Source: Membranipora membranacea
Lineage: Eukaryota > Bryozoa > Gymnolaemata > Cheilostomatida > Membraniporidae
DNA: 64,000 nucleotides
Assembly (NCBI GenBank): GCA_914767715.1
Contig: OU612066.1
Location: forward strand, 10,175,001 to 10,239,000
Reading direction: 5' to 3'
The translations under genes were made by a program, and so were the position numbers. The notes under the pieces were generated by a model. That model was not told where the DNA came from. It did no database searches and saw only the letters and a program-made list of their open reading frames with translations. Below, piece after piece: positions 49,724 to 58,568 of the stretch (positions are counted from its first letter, which is position 1; every line of letters begins with the position of its first letter).

Positions 49724-50642
49724 TTTCTATACTCAAGGTCAAAATCCTGCTTACTACCATCTCGGTGTCAATTAGATGCTGCTTTTCTGATTGATACGGA
49801 GAATTTTTCTCATTACAGCCACCTTGCCGTACTATTTTCAAAGTTATCGAGATCTTCATTCGTCATCGCCTTAATGAATGAGCAAAGATTTATAAATGCA
49901 TGTACGTATATCGTAGTTTTAGCCCGGGGCGTTGTATGTGAAAAAGAAGGTAGGGGAAAGCTGTTTTACTCGAAATGTACAGCTACTAATGAATGAATTG
50001 TTTTTTCTCACGTAACATTTGTTATGTATCATTGTAATTTCTTCTAGTTACTGTAGAAAGAGCTAGAACAATTACCGTTTAATTAATTATTCATTTAGCA
50101 GAAACGGCTACACATATTTGCTATTTTTCTAAACTATTAGCTAGGTGTTCTGTAAGAGGGACCAGAGATATATTATTGATGTCAGGTCGTTTATTTTGGC
50201 GTAGTTGATACCTGTAATAAGCCCGGTTTTGTTGAGTTTAGGATGATGTATGGAGCCCCTGGATGGAGTTGCACAGATGAAACTTTAACTACTTCCCTTA
50301 CTTCTGATCGGTTTTAAGGAATATTTGCTCTAAATCACCTGATGTTGTGGCTGACATACCTGTTGCCTGGGTACAACGCTGATGGCAAAGTTGTAGTGGT
50401 TGTATGTACTTATCAATGGTTTGTTATGATGAAATGTTTAACCTATTATGTGACTACAACATGTTTTTAGATTCATGTTTAACTTGTACGCACTGCAGCA
50501 ATGTGGTTAGCCACCCAAACCTACAATTACTCCGGGTATTATGTAGGCTGTTCTGTGCTTGTAGTCGGTAGGTAGTGAGTTATCATAATGAGATTTACGT
50601 TTTGTTCTATTCGTTGTATGTTGAGTTTGGAGAATGCCAAAC

Positions 50643-50679
50643 CAATGAACTACCACTCCCTCGTAGAGGTAGTTCATTG
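50643..50679. mobile_element. Tiny palindromic insertion, CAATGAAC group
   Basis: A 37-bp hairpin with perfect 11-bp outer arms CAATGAACTAC and GTAGTTCATTG once the one-base bulge is allowed. It is flanked by exact GCCAAAC repeats (50636-50642 and 50680-50686). Confidence 0.87.
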
Positions 50680-50873
50680 GCCAAACATCGTAACAATACT
50701 TGGTCATCTGGTCACCTGTTGGTAGTTGTACATGCACTGTGAAACTGAATGGTTATTGTTATTGCTGTCTTGTTAGGTAAGGTATTATCTCATTGTTGAA
50801 CCAATAAAACTAAAAGTACTTTTACGTTTGTGGTCAAAAGTAGGACAAGTAGGTAATGCTGACTGTATAAAAT

Positions 50874-50901
50874 CACAGAGTAAGGATATCCTTACTCCGT
50901 A
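50874..50901. mobile_element. Tiny palindromic insertion, CACAGAG group
   Basis: A 28-bp palindrome with arms CACAGAGTAAGGAT and ATCCTTACTCCGTA (two mismatches), flanked by exact ATAAAAT repeats (50867-50873 and 50902-50908). Confidence 0.82.
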
Positions 50902-52151
50902 ATAAAATGCTGTGAACTGCTCAGGTAATTCATAGGCAGCACACAGAGTCCGGGTATTATCAGTTTTTAGTAGGGCTATATGAGCTGTTGATGTTCATTT
51001 GTATGTACTAGACACTTCGAATAAATAGGCGATTGAAAGCTTTGGTGAACCTTACTGACAATTCCCATATAACTGCTGGCTGTAGAGCCATGCTCAGAAT
51101 ATGGTTCATTTTATCAGAGTATCTATAGATGGATTGTGGATCGGTTGGTGAATGATTGTTCATATCACACAATTTATTTGTCAATGTATTGCAGCCATCA
51201 CAGGGAGAACAGTAAAAATCAGTGGAATGTTTTAAGCTGTAATACCACTCTTGTCCGTCACTTTTCTTGCAGGGATTATTGCAAGTAGCTGAGAGACTTT
51301 GATCACTTTTGGTATCTCCCTTATGTACGATAAGTTACAGCTAATTTCTCTTTGATTTACTGAAGCTTGAAGAAGGTTTAGCCACTCATTGATGGGATTC
51401 ATTTCCTCCTTAACATTCTGTTTGTCGTACACTCCCCCATGTTCTTTGGAAACTTTGAAGTAGAGGCTAAAATCGATGTGAATTGTGCTACTTCTTATCA
51501 GCATGTGTTAATAACCTGAGCTGAAGTGGTGTTTCTTCTTTGGCATGTAACTCTTAGAGGCTGAAAAACTAGCATTGAAGAGACGCTCAAGCCTGTTTAT
51601 CACTAATTATTAATAAATCCACTTTCAATGTCGGATGTTTGTAGAAGGATTAGGTGAGGCAACTGGGGTATTAGATTACAATGATGTGTAACTTCAGTCA
51701 CGATAAAAATAAATGGGAGTGTGGACATTCCAGCCGGGTTTCGGTAGCATTTTCCATTCATCAGTTTATGCACTCCTGTTCCCATTAATTGAAAGCCTTG
51801 AGATGCTTTGAAAGTTTATCATTTTACCACATTTCATAAACAACAAAATAATGTGCAACTCTATTGAAAAATTGATCCAGTGGATTGTGCCAAAACATTA
51901 GTCTGCTATATATAGCTAAGAGTTGTCCACTCTTTGTGTGTGGGTAATCAATTCCCCATTTCGTATAATAGTATACATATTTAGGCTATGATCATATTAC
52001 ACTGAGGCCACTTACACTTTCAAATTAACACTTGTTGAATATTGTTGAAGCAGCCTAAAGTGTTATTATTATTTCTCATATATTCTTTGTTGTTATAGAA
52101 CTGCTGAAACTTCAACCATCTGAGTGATGGTGCTGAGTTCTCCTAGAAGAA

Positions 52152-53525
52152 ATGAGTCGTCTCAGAAACAATCCATCGATATCCAACAAATATGAGCTGC
52201 GGCTGCTAAATACATCAGGGAATTATAGTAACAATAACATAACTACCGCTTCTGTACTGGATCACGAGGACACAATACCACATTATCTATCGCTGCTTTT
52301 GTTCATACTGCCTGTATTCACAGTGTTTGGAAACCTGCTAGTCATCATCGCCATCAGCCGCTTCAAAAAACTAAGAACAGTCACCAATCAAATGATACTA
52401 AGCTTGGCTATCGCTGACCTTGTTATTGGTATCGGGGTGATGCCATTCAGCATAAGTAACGATGTGTTGAGCTACTGGCCATATGGGCAGGAGGTCTGTC
52501 ACACATGGCACTCTCTGGATGTACTAGGTAGCACTGCGTCTATCCTCAACCTTTGTATGATCTCATTGGATAGATTCTGGGCTGTGACTAATCCTATAGC
52601 ATATCCTCGTCTGATGTCACGTCGAAGGAGTATAATCTGCATCACTGTAGTGTGGCTTTGCAGCGCTGTCATTTCATTCCCTGTGATAGCCTGGTGGCAA
52701 AAAGTAGACGAGGTTGTCCCTCGTAAATGTACATTCACAGAGGATACTGTATATCTTCTACTATCGTCAATGATATCATTTTATATACCGGTTTTAGTGA
52801 TGGTCGTTGTCTACACCAAAATATTTATAGTCATAAAAGCCCAATCAAAACAATACGCCTTGGCCACAAAGTGCGCCACTAGAAGGATGTCCGGGTGTCA
52901 CCTGAGAGCTCATCGAGGTGGTGAAATCAGTCGGAGGGGATCGGACATCGTCCTCACAAACTCCAACGGTGCACCTTTATTGAAAAATGACAATGAAAAT
53001 GAAACTAAATTAAATGGCTTGACTGTAGAAGATCAAGGATACATGAGTGGACAACTATCTGTCAAGTCATCAATAAATGACAACGACTTCGAGTCTGGTC
53101 ATCTTAAACGATTGATAAACCGATTCAACATTGTATCGTCTAAGAAAAGCGTTTCATCACTGAGCAATGAAGTCAGGGTCGCAAGAACATTGGGCTTTGT
53201 ACTTGGTATTTTCCTCATGTGCTGGCTGCCATTTTTTGTTTGCAACTTTCTTTCTGCTATATGCAAAAATTGCATAAAAAATGAGGTGCTTGTTTTTAAG
53301 ATTTGCACCTGGCTTGGCCACGTTAACTCTAGTATTAACCCAGTAATTTATGCTTTGTCAATGAAAAACATGCGGGCAGCATTTATTAAAATTTTGTGTT
53401 GCTGTAAACGCGAAAAGCCAAAAAATATTCTGGCTACACAATTTTTGAACGGAACATTTTCTGTTATTGCTGCTCCAGCACATGTTCATCAAAAGCAAAG
53501 TACTGCAAATTTAAGAATAAAATGA
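52152..53525 (+). CDS. Aminergic-type rhodopsin-family GPCR (intronless)
   Basis: A 457-residue seven-helix receptor of the plasma membrane, probably for a biogenic amine and coupled to a G protein. The N-terminus has glycosylation sites NYS and NIT. TM2 has SLAIADL. TM3 has the Asp (LDVLGSTASILNLC) that pairs with the amine. TM5 SSMISFYIP keeps three Ser at the catechol-contact positions. TM6 has CWLPFF. TM7 is WLGHVNSSINPVIY. A Cys pair links TM3 and the second outer loop (EVCHTW, PRKCTF). The third inner loop is about 120 residues, and CCC after TM7 is a likely lipid anchor. STASILNLC and NSSINP resemble D1-like dopamine and related receptors, but the ligand cannot be assigned. Odd points are DRF in place of DRY, and His where most amine receptors have Tyr or Trp at 7.43. 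The last 30 codons are duplicated as a broken copy at 55021. Confidence 0.92.
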   Translation: MSRLRNNPSISNKYELRLLNTSGNYSNNNITTASVLDHEDTIPHYLSLLLFILPVFTVFGNLLVIIAISRFKKLRTVTNQMILSLAIADLVIGIGVMPFSISNDVLSYWPYGQEVCHTWHSLDVLGSTASILNLCMISLDRFWAVTNPIAYPRLMSRRRSIICITVVWLCSAVISFPVIAWWQKVDEVVPRKCTFTEDTVYLLLSSMISFYIPVLVMVVVYTKIFIVIKAQSKQYALATKCATRRMSGCHLRAHRGGEISRRGSDIVLTNSNGAPLLKNDNENETKLNGLTVEDQGYMSGQLSVKSSINDNDFESGHLKRLINRFNIVSSKKSVSSLSNEVRVARTLGFVLGIFLMCWLPFFVCNFLSAICKNCIKNEVLVFKICTWLGHVNSSINPVIYALSMKNMRAAFIKILCCCKREKPKNILATQFLNGTFSVIAAPAHVHQKQSTANLRIK

Positions 53526-54105
53526 TACTCTATTTTTCTAAGCAGAACCAAAACACAAGCTATTTATCTGTTATCTGATCAAGGAGTCTCTCTAACTCCT
53601 TGGTCTGATGTTCCTAACAAATTTGCTATAACTGCAGACGTGTGAATACGTAAATGTCCTGTCCATGCCAGAGTCAGGATTTCCATTAGGACCTGTCAAT
53701 ATGTCATCTGAGCACGAACGGAAAATGAAACAGTCAATATCATATAATTTGAGAGCAACTAACGTAAGGTTTATAAGAAAAATAATTGAATAACTAGAAT
53801 GGAGGCAAAGTGCCAAAATCGAATATATGAATAATAATTACAGTTAAATGATGATCAAACTGTTATTCATTTATCATTATTATATACATACATGTAGCTA
53901 TTCCGCTTTTTGGGGACTCAATGAAGACAGATTGGTGTATTGGTGCACGTATGAGATTAGCATAATGGAAATTAAGAACTCTTTATTTAACATTTAAATC
54001 AACCATTGCCATCATTTAACAAGCAGGTTCTACCAGTAAAAGCCAGAGGCAACTGGGCGCATCGCCAGGAACAGTTATACCTAGTTCATCAACCTCAGAG
54101 TCGCC
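53526..54105. other. GPCR 3' flank, first copy of a tandem duplication
   Basis: This continues past the GPCR stop and recurs, diverged, at 55117-55320. For example, TTTGCTATAACTGCAGAC here matches TTTGCTTTAACTGCAGAC at 55242-55259. It contains the hairpin at 53580-53602. Confidence 0.65.
53580..53602. mobile_element. Tiny palindromic insertion, CAAGGAG group, GPCR 3' flank
   Basis: A 23-bp hairpin starting CAAGGAGT and ending AACTCCTTG. The flanks ATCTGAT and GTCTGAT match at 6 of 7. The paralogous site at about 55170 continues TTCTGATG without this hairpin. Confidence 0.8.
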
Positions 54106-54186
54106 ATGAAGTCTGTAAATCTAAGAACTTGGGTCTTGGTGTTGTCGGTTCTCTTGGGTATAACCATTGCAGCTTTAATAGCGTAA
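54106..54186 (+). pseudogene. Broken copy of small membrane-protein gene
   Basis: Reads MKSVNLRTWVLVLSV then a hydrophobic stretch (LLGITIAALIA) and stops after 26 codons. The intact relative at 56822-56998 matches in leader, start and hydrophobic helix (LSVLLGIT is identical), but has TAC (Tyr) where this copy has TAA. The bases at the stop also read GTAAGT, a perfect splice donor, so an alternative view is a first exon with the remaining exons unidentified. Confidence 0.55.
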
Positions 54187-55020
54187 GTATTTTATTATCA
54201 TAAACATTCAATATCATCACAAGACACTACGGGGTGAAAGCTCTAAATCATCAACTTGAAATATTAAATAATTGGGTGGCGGTTCACTTTTAGGCATGTT
54301 GATACGATGGAGCACTCTAAATGTTCACTAAGTCCTGGTTCAAGCTTAAGCCGTGATATCTTTATTCTATCCATGTTATTTATAGCCACATTTTTTCACT
54401 GTTACTGCCTCAAGTCTCATGACACTGCTTTATGGAAACTTAAGATAATAACAAGGAATACTTCTAGAATCACTGTCATAAAAATAAGCAGTTTCCCATT
54501 TGGAGGAAGGGTATAGTTAATTGACTGTATCAGGTTCTTATTCTAACTCAAAAACCGTCAATCCTACGGAACATTGAACTCTTATATATACAACATCGCA
54601 ATCGGAGTGCTGCGTGATCCGGTATTTTTGTGTATCCCTGGTGTATTATTGTTCAGATTTCAGTGTTCTTCTTTCGGAGTTGTGCTCACCCTTAATTTTC
54701 AGGCGTAATAGTAAACTTGGGTATAATAAGAATCAAATTCTCGAAGACCCGATATTGTGTGAATAGAAAGCCATAACAAGATAATAATAAACATTAATTC
54801 AAATGTGAACGTAGACAGGCAATCAAAGTGTTTAAAAAATTAAGGATAATGCTCCAGTGTAATAACATTTACATCACAATTCCACTGACTAGGTGAAATA
54901 AATTTCAGGCAAACTATTTGGGTGCCTTTTTTAATTTTGAAGACATGTCCAAAACCGCGTTTGTCTCCCAAACAAAAATAATCAATCACCCTCCAAAAAA
55001 CCTAACCAAATAGCAATAGC
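54187..55020. other. Spacer inside the duplicated region
   Basis: No gene recognised. Its first 40 bases align loosely with the tail of the small gene at 56822. The rest has no visible partner in the second copy. Confidence 0.4.
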
Positions 55021-55116
55021 AGCGCAAAAAAAACAATAAATGCTACACAATATTTTGAACGGAACATTTTCTGTTATTGTTCATCGCAAAGTACTACAAA
55101 TTTAAGAATAAAATGA
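55021..55116 (+). pseudogene. Fragment of GPCR 3' coding end
   Basis: Matches the last roughly 30 codons and stop of the GPCR at 52152-53525 (shared TTTTGAACGGAACATTTTC and AATTTAAGAATAAAATGATA), with a deletion of about 20 bases in the middle that removes the frame. The rest of the receptor is absent, so this is the truncated edge of a segmental duplication, not a decayed full gene. Confidence 0.8.
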
Positions 55117-55501
55117 TACTTTATTTTTCTAAGCAGAACCAAAAAACGAGCTAACTATCCGTCTTCTGATGATTTCTCACCTAGCCAGCTGTATCCTTAA
55201 CGGGTAGCCGCATCTCTGCGCCGTTTTATGTTCCTGACAAATTTGCTTTAACTGCAGACATGTGTGTACATGTCAATGCCCATGCCATGAGTCAGGATTT
55301 CCATTTCCGTATGAGAACAACTCCTAAAAGTGCTACCAATGAGAACAAATATAATGATAGATAGTTTTTTGGTATTAACTACAGCCAAGCTGAAGAAAAA
55401 TCAAATTGATTTACATTTTTATGATGTTTGAAATAAGCGATGATTAAAACCACAAAAAAATTGATAATTTCTCTCTTTAAGAATTGGTGATGGAAAACCC
55501 T

Positions 55502-56027
55502 TTCACAATAGACAGTTTTCAGAGCTCTGATTTAGGTCTCAATTTGGAGTTGTCCTCTCTCCGGTTTGGTACTTTTAAAACACGCCGCATAGGAAAAACG
55601 TGCTGAAAAGAGGGTTATCTTGAATACCGCTTTTAATAGGATAAAAATTATTTTTGATTCAGAATCTGTAACATTGAAAACTCAAATGGAAATAGTTTGG
55701 GTAATAATTTCAGTATTTGGATAGTCAATTATAGCATTTTCCGCCTGTTTTGCGGACAATTTGGCAGAATCTTTCATGAGTTGCCTCACTAAAATTTAGA
55801 TTTATCAGCATTAAAGCCTCCAATGATTTGGAAACCCTGTCTCACAGGGTTTTCAATGGCCCAGACTCTGAATCGAAAATCATTTTTAACCTAACATTAG
55901 CGGTCTTCAATATAACCCTCTTTCAGCAGGTTTTTCCTATGCCGCGTGGGTTAAAAGTACCAAACTGGAGAGAGGACAACTACGAATTGAGGCATAAATA
56001 AGGGCTCAGAGAACTGTCTATGGAATT
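55502..56027. mobile_element. Foldback element within the duplicated region
   Basis: A 526-bp element with about 165-bp inverted arms (55502-55668 and 55861-56027), sharing for example ATAGACAGTT, GGAGAGAGGACAACT and the CATAGGAAAAACGTGCTGAAA region with a few changes. A smaller hairpin (AACCCTG, CAGGGTT) sits at the centre. AACCCT flanks both ends (55496-55501 and 56028-56033), a possible 6-bp target repeat. No protein is encoded. Confidence 0.72.
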
Positions 56028-56821
56028 AACCCTGAAGTTGTGAATTATATCCAAATTGAAAAAATACACCATTGTAAGAATTATTCTAATCATATATCAT
56101 TTTGTTATATATGACAATTAAATTGTGCCCACTACCATTATTCAAACTGTGTAGAGCAAGAACTCAAACACTTTTTTTTAGATTTCACTCTAATGAGAGT
56201 TATGTCCTCTCAAGTACTTAGCAGACGACATATTGTAACTTTAAATAGGATTCTCAAGTTGTATTATGTTATGGTTGAATACTTTGCCTTTTCATAAACA
56301 AACATTGTGTTGGTATGTCAACTTTTTCTGGTAATTTGGTGATTAAGATTTATGCCAAATTAATGCTGCAGACTTGCCAATTCAAACCTAAAATCTAGAG
56401 ACAATGGCGCACTTGAAAACACGATAATAAGCGTTCATGCTTCTACATTACCATTTCCAACCCCTTATGTCCGGTTCAGGAGAACTCAACTTTTCTAGAA
56501 GATTTTCTCAAATATATAACAACTCGATTCAGCCTAGCTCTGATTGGTCTAAATTCACCCATAAAAGGACTACTATTGTAGTTTCACTATGTTTTTAATC
56601 CAAAGGCACATCATAAATATTCACATTCCACATTTTGAACAGTATTCAATTATTGTAAATGCTGGATTTTGATTTGTTGCTCGTCACATATATAAAAATT
56701 CGGTCGTCGATATTCGACATGCAAATCAATCAACAAGTCATTCCAATAGCTTATAAACAAGTGCTACCAGTAAGGCCGCCAGATATCACCAGGTTCTTTG
56801 CCATCACCAGGAACATTTGAC

Positions 56822-56998
56822 ATGGCTGTGGATCGCAGGACTACCGTCGTGGTCTTGTCAGTTCTTTTGGGTATAACCTTCGCAGCTTTATTAGCGTACG
56901 TATTTCATTTCTTCAACATAAAATCACAGCCAGGCGTTTTGGATGACGTTGCAGCCATAGGCGATTTTGACTGCGATTGCCATCCCGAAAGCCACTAA
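56822..56998 (+). CDS. Small single-pass membrane protein (58 aa), unknown
   Basis: I recognise no family. The start is MAVDRRTTVVV, then a hydrophobic helix (about residues 8-31) ending FHFF, then an acidic tail with DFDCDCHPESH at the C-terminus. The Arg pair before the helix suggests an anchor, with the acidic Cys/His tail outside or in a lumen. The helix could also be an uncleaved signal sequence. The start was chosen at the first ATG, which matches the ATG of the paralog at 54106. Both leaders share CTACCAGTAA and ATCNCCAGGAACA-like words. Real expression is not shown by the sequence. Confidence 0.5.
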   Translation: MAVDRRTTVVVLSVLLGITFAALLAYVFHFFNIKSQPGVLDDVAAIGDFDCDCHPESH

Positions 56999-58568
56999 GG
57001 GCTGGCTGCGCATGAAATATCATGCCCAAGAATCAAGAATCAAGAATGCTTGGCCATATTGTATACTGTAACTTGCAATTCTCATGCCAAGTTTATGGGC
57101 ACTTGACATAATTGTCAGCAGAATTTGGGTGGTTTCACCGATAGTGAAAACAAAAACTTGCCAGTTTTGGGGCGGAGAAATCTTAAAATTGCTGATAATA
57201 AAGGAAAAAGTCTAAAGGCAGCTTGAAATGATACTGCTCTGGTCTGTTCAGAATTTTGCTTCCTAGCATTAAGAGCACATTTTTATTACAGCATTTTTTA
57301 CCAGCTCCTTATTCAGATTCAAGAAAAAATATACATGTGGTTGAATGATGTTGGACAATACGTTCATCATAACCACAACAAAAATGCAATGCTGTGAATG
57401 GTGTCTTGAGTTTTCGTATTATTACATTGCCATGATTCTACTGACATACTTTGCTCAAACTCTTATAATCTATGCCAAGCCATTTATTTATCGTCCTCAT
57501 CATTCCATCAATTGGCAAAAAAATATACATACATGTATAATGATTGATGTAAGGAGTCATTTTAGTCTGATCAGAATTTATATTATTCAAAACCAACTAA
57601 TATGATGCACTAAATCTCTTAGAATACATTCCACCTTTTTTGGAACTTCTACTCTACACTGTCCTCGCTCCCACCTGTATGATAATTGATATTCATATTG
57701 GCTATCTAGATCACCTTTAAAGGTCAAGCCCAATGAAGTTCTAACTTACTGTATGTTTTTCATGAGGTTCTAGGATTGATGGATGAATTAAAAAATATAA
57801 ATAAGTAAGAGCTCCACTTCATTATCCCTTACAAAAGTACCGCTGAACTACGTATTGTCTATAAAAAAATTTCGCTGGTACTTCGATATCAGACTTTTTG
57901 CAATGTCACTCATATCATACGGAACCACATTCAGTCTCGTCATTATGTTGGCTCTTATTTCCACACAACAGTCAATCAAACCCAGCACCGTGGCTACCTC
58001 CAGACTATCCTGTCTTGACTCTCGACAAGTTTTGTTCAGCTTGTCAACACAGGCTACCTCCAGACCAGAGAGAACAAGATTCTTCAAATTCTAAACCAGA
58101 CTAGCTCGTTTGCATTGCACACATACCTACTGAACTTATTGGATAGAACAGAAACTATCATGTTCACATCACAGAATTCACATTAATATTAGGATGCTTG
58201 GCTGTCATCATGACCATCATATTGGCTATACTGTTGTTGGACTGCTGGTTGCCCTTAATCTATGAACGACCACACCAACACAAAAAGAAAATTCCTTGAA
58301 TACAGGGAGTGTGGGACATCCTCCCTGTTAAAAAACCTCTCTATTGGAAACAGGTTACAAAGTGTTATGTTATAAGGAGTTGTCTGTCCAATTCAATTTA
58401 AACTTCCCCACTTAAAACTTTTTCCATTTTAGACCAAGATGTTATAGATGATTGGTTGAGGAATTGCCATCACTCTCCGTCATAATCCTTGGTTTGCAGG
58501 CTATATTTGTTGGCACGCATGCGCATTCATAGATGTTTGCTTTCACTTTTCCTTTTAATTTTTAACTG
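56999..58568. other. Intergenic upstream of pyrophosphatase
   Basis: No confident gene. At 58194-58300 an AG-preceded frame reads a hydrophobic helix (LAVIMTIILAILLLDCWLP) and stops after a basic tail. It might be the last exon of another small membrane protein. A 14-base direct repeat (GGCTACCTCCAGAC) brackets 46 bases near 58000-58060. The hairpin at 58303 follows. Confidence 0.4.
58303..58327. mobile_element. Palindromic element, CAGGGAG group
   Basis: A 25-bp hairpin starting CAGGGAGTGT with GGGAC at the centre and ending CTCCCTG, close to those at 8603 and 29130. The flanks TTGAATA and TTAAAAA match at 5 of 7, so it is either older or inserted without a clean duplication. Confidence 0.65.

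Larger units (their letters stand above)
47560..52151. other. Intergenic between TUT copy B and the GPCR
   Basis: No gene is supported. Two minus-strand frames, 48751-48984 and 51232-51504, have protein-like composition (for example SFDIEKVPVDFSKYLSEQYG in the first), but I recognise no family and no convincing splice partners. They could be exons of an unidentified gene or remnants. The stretch also holds a cluster of AGTAAGGAT hairpin pieces (49560-49723) and insertions at 50643 and 50874. Confidence 0.45.
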
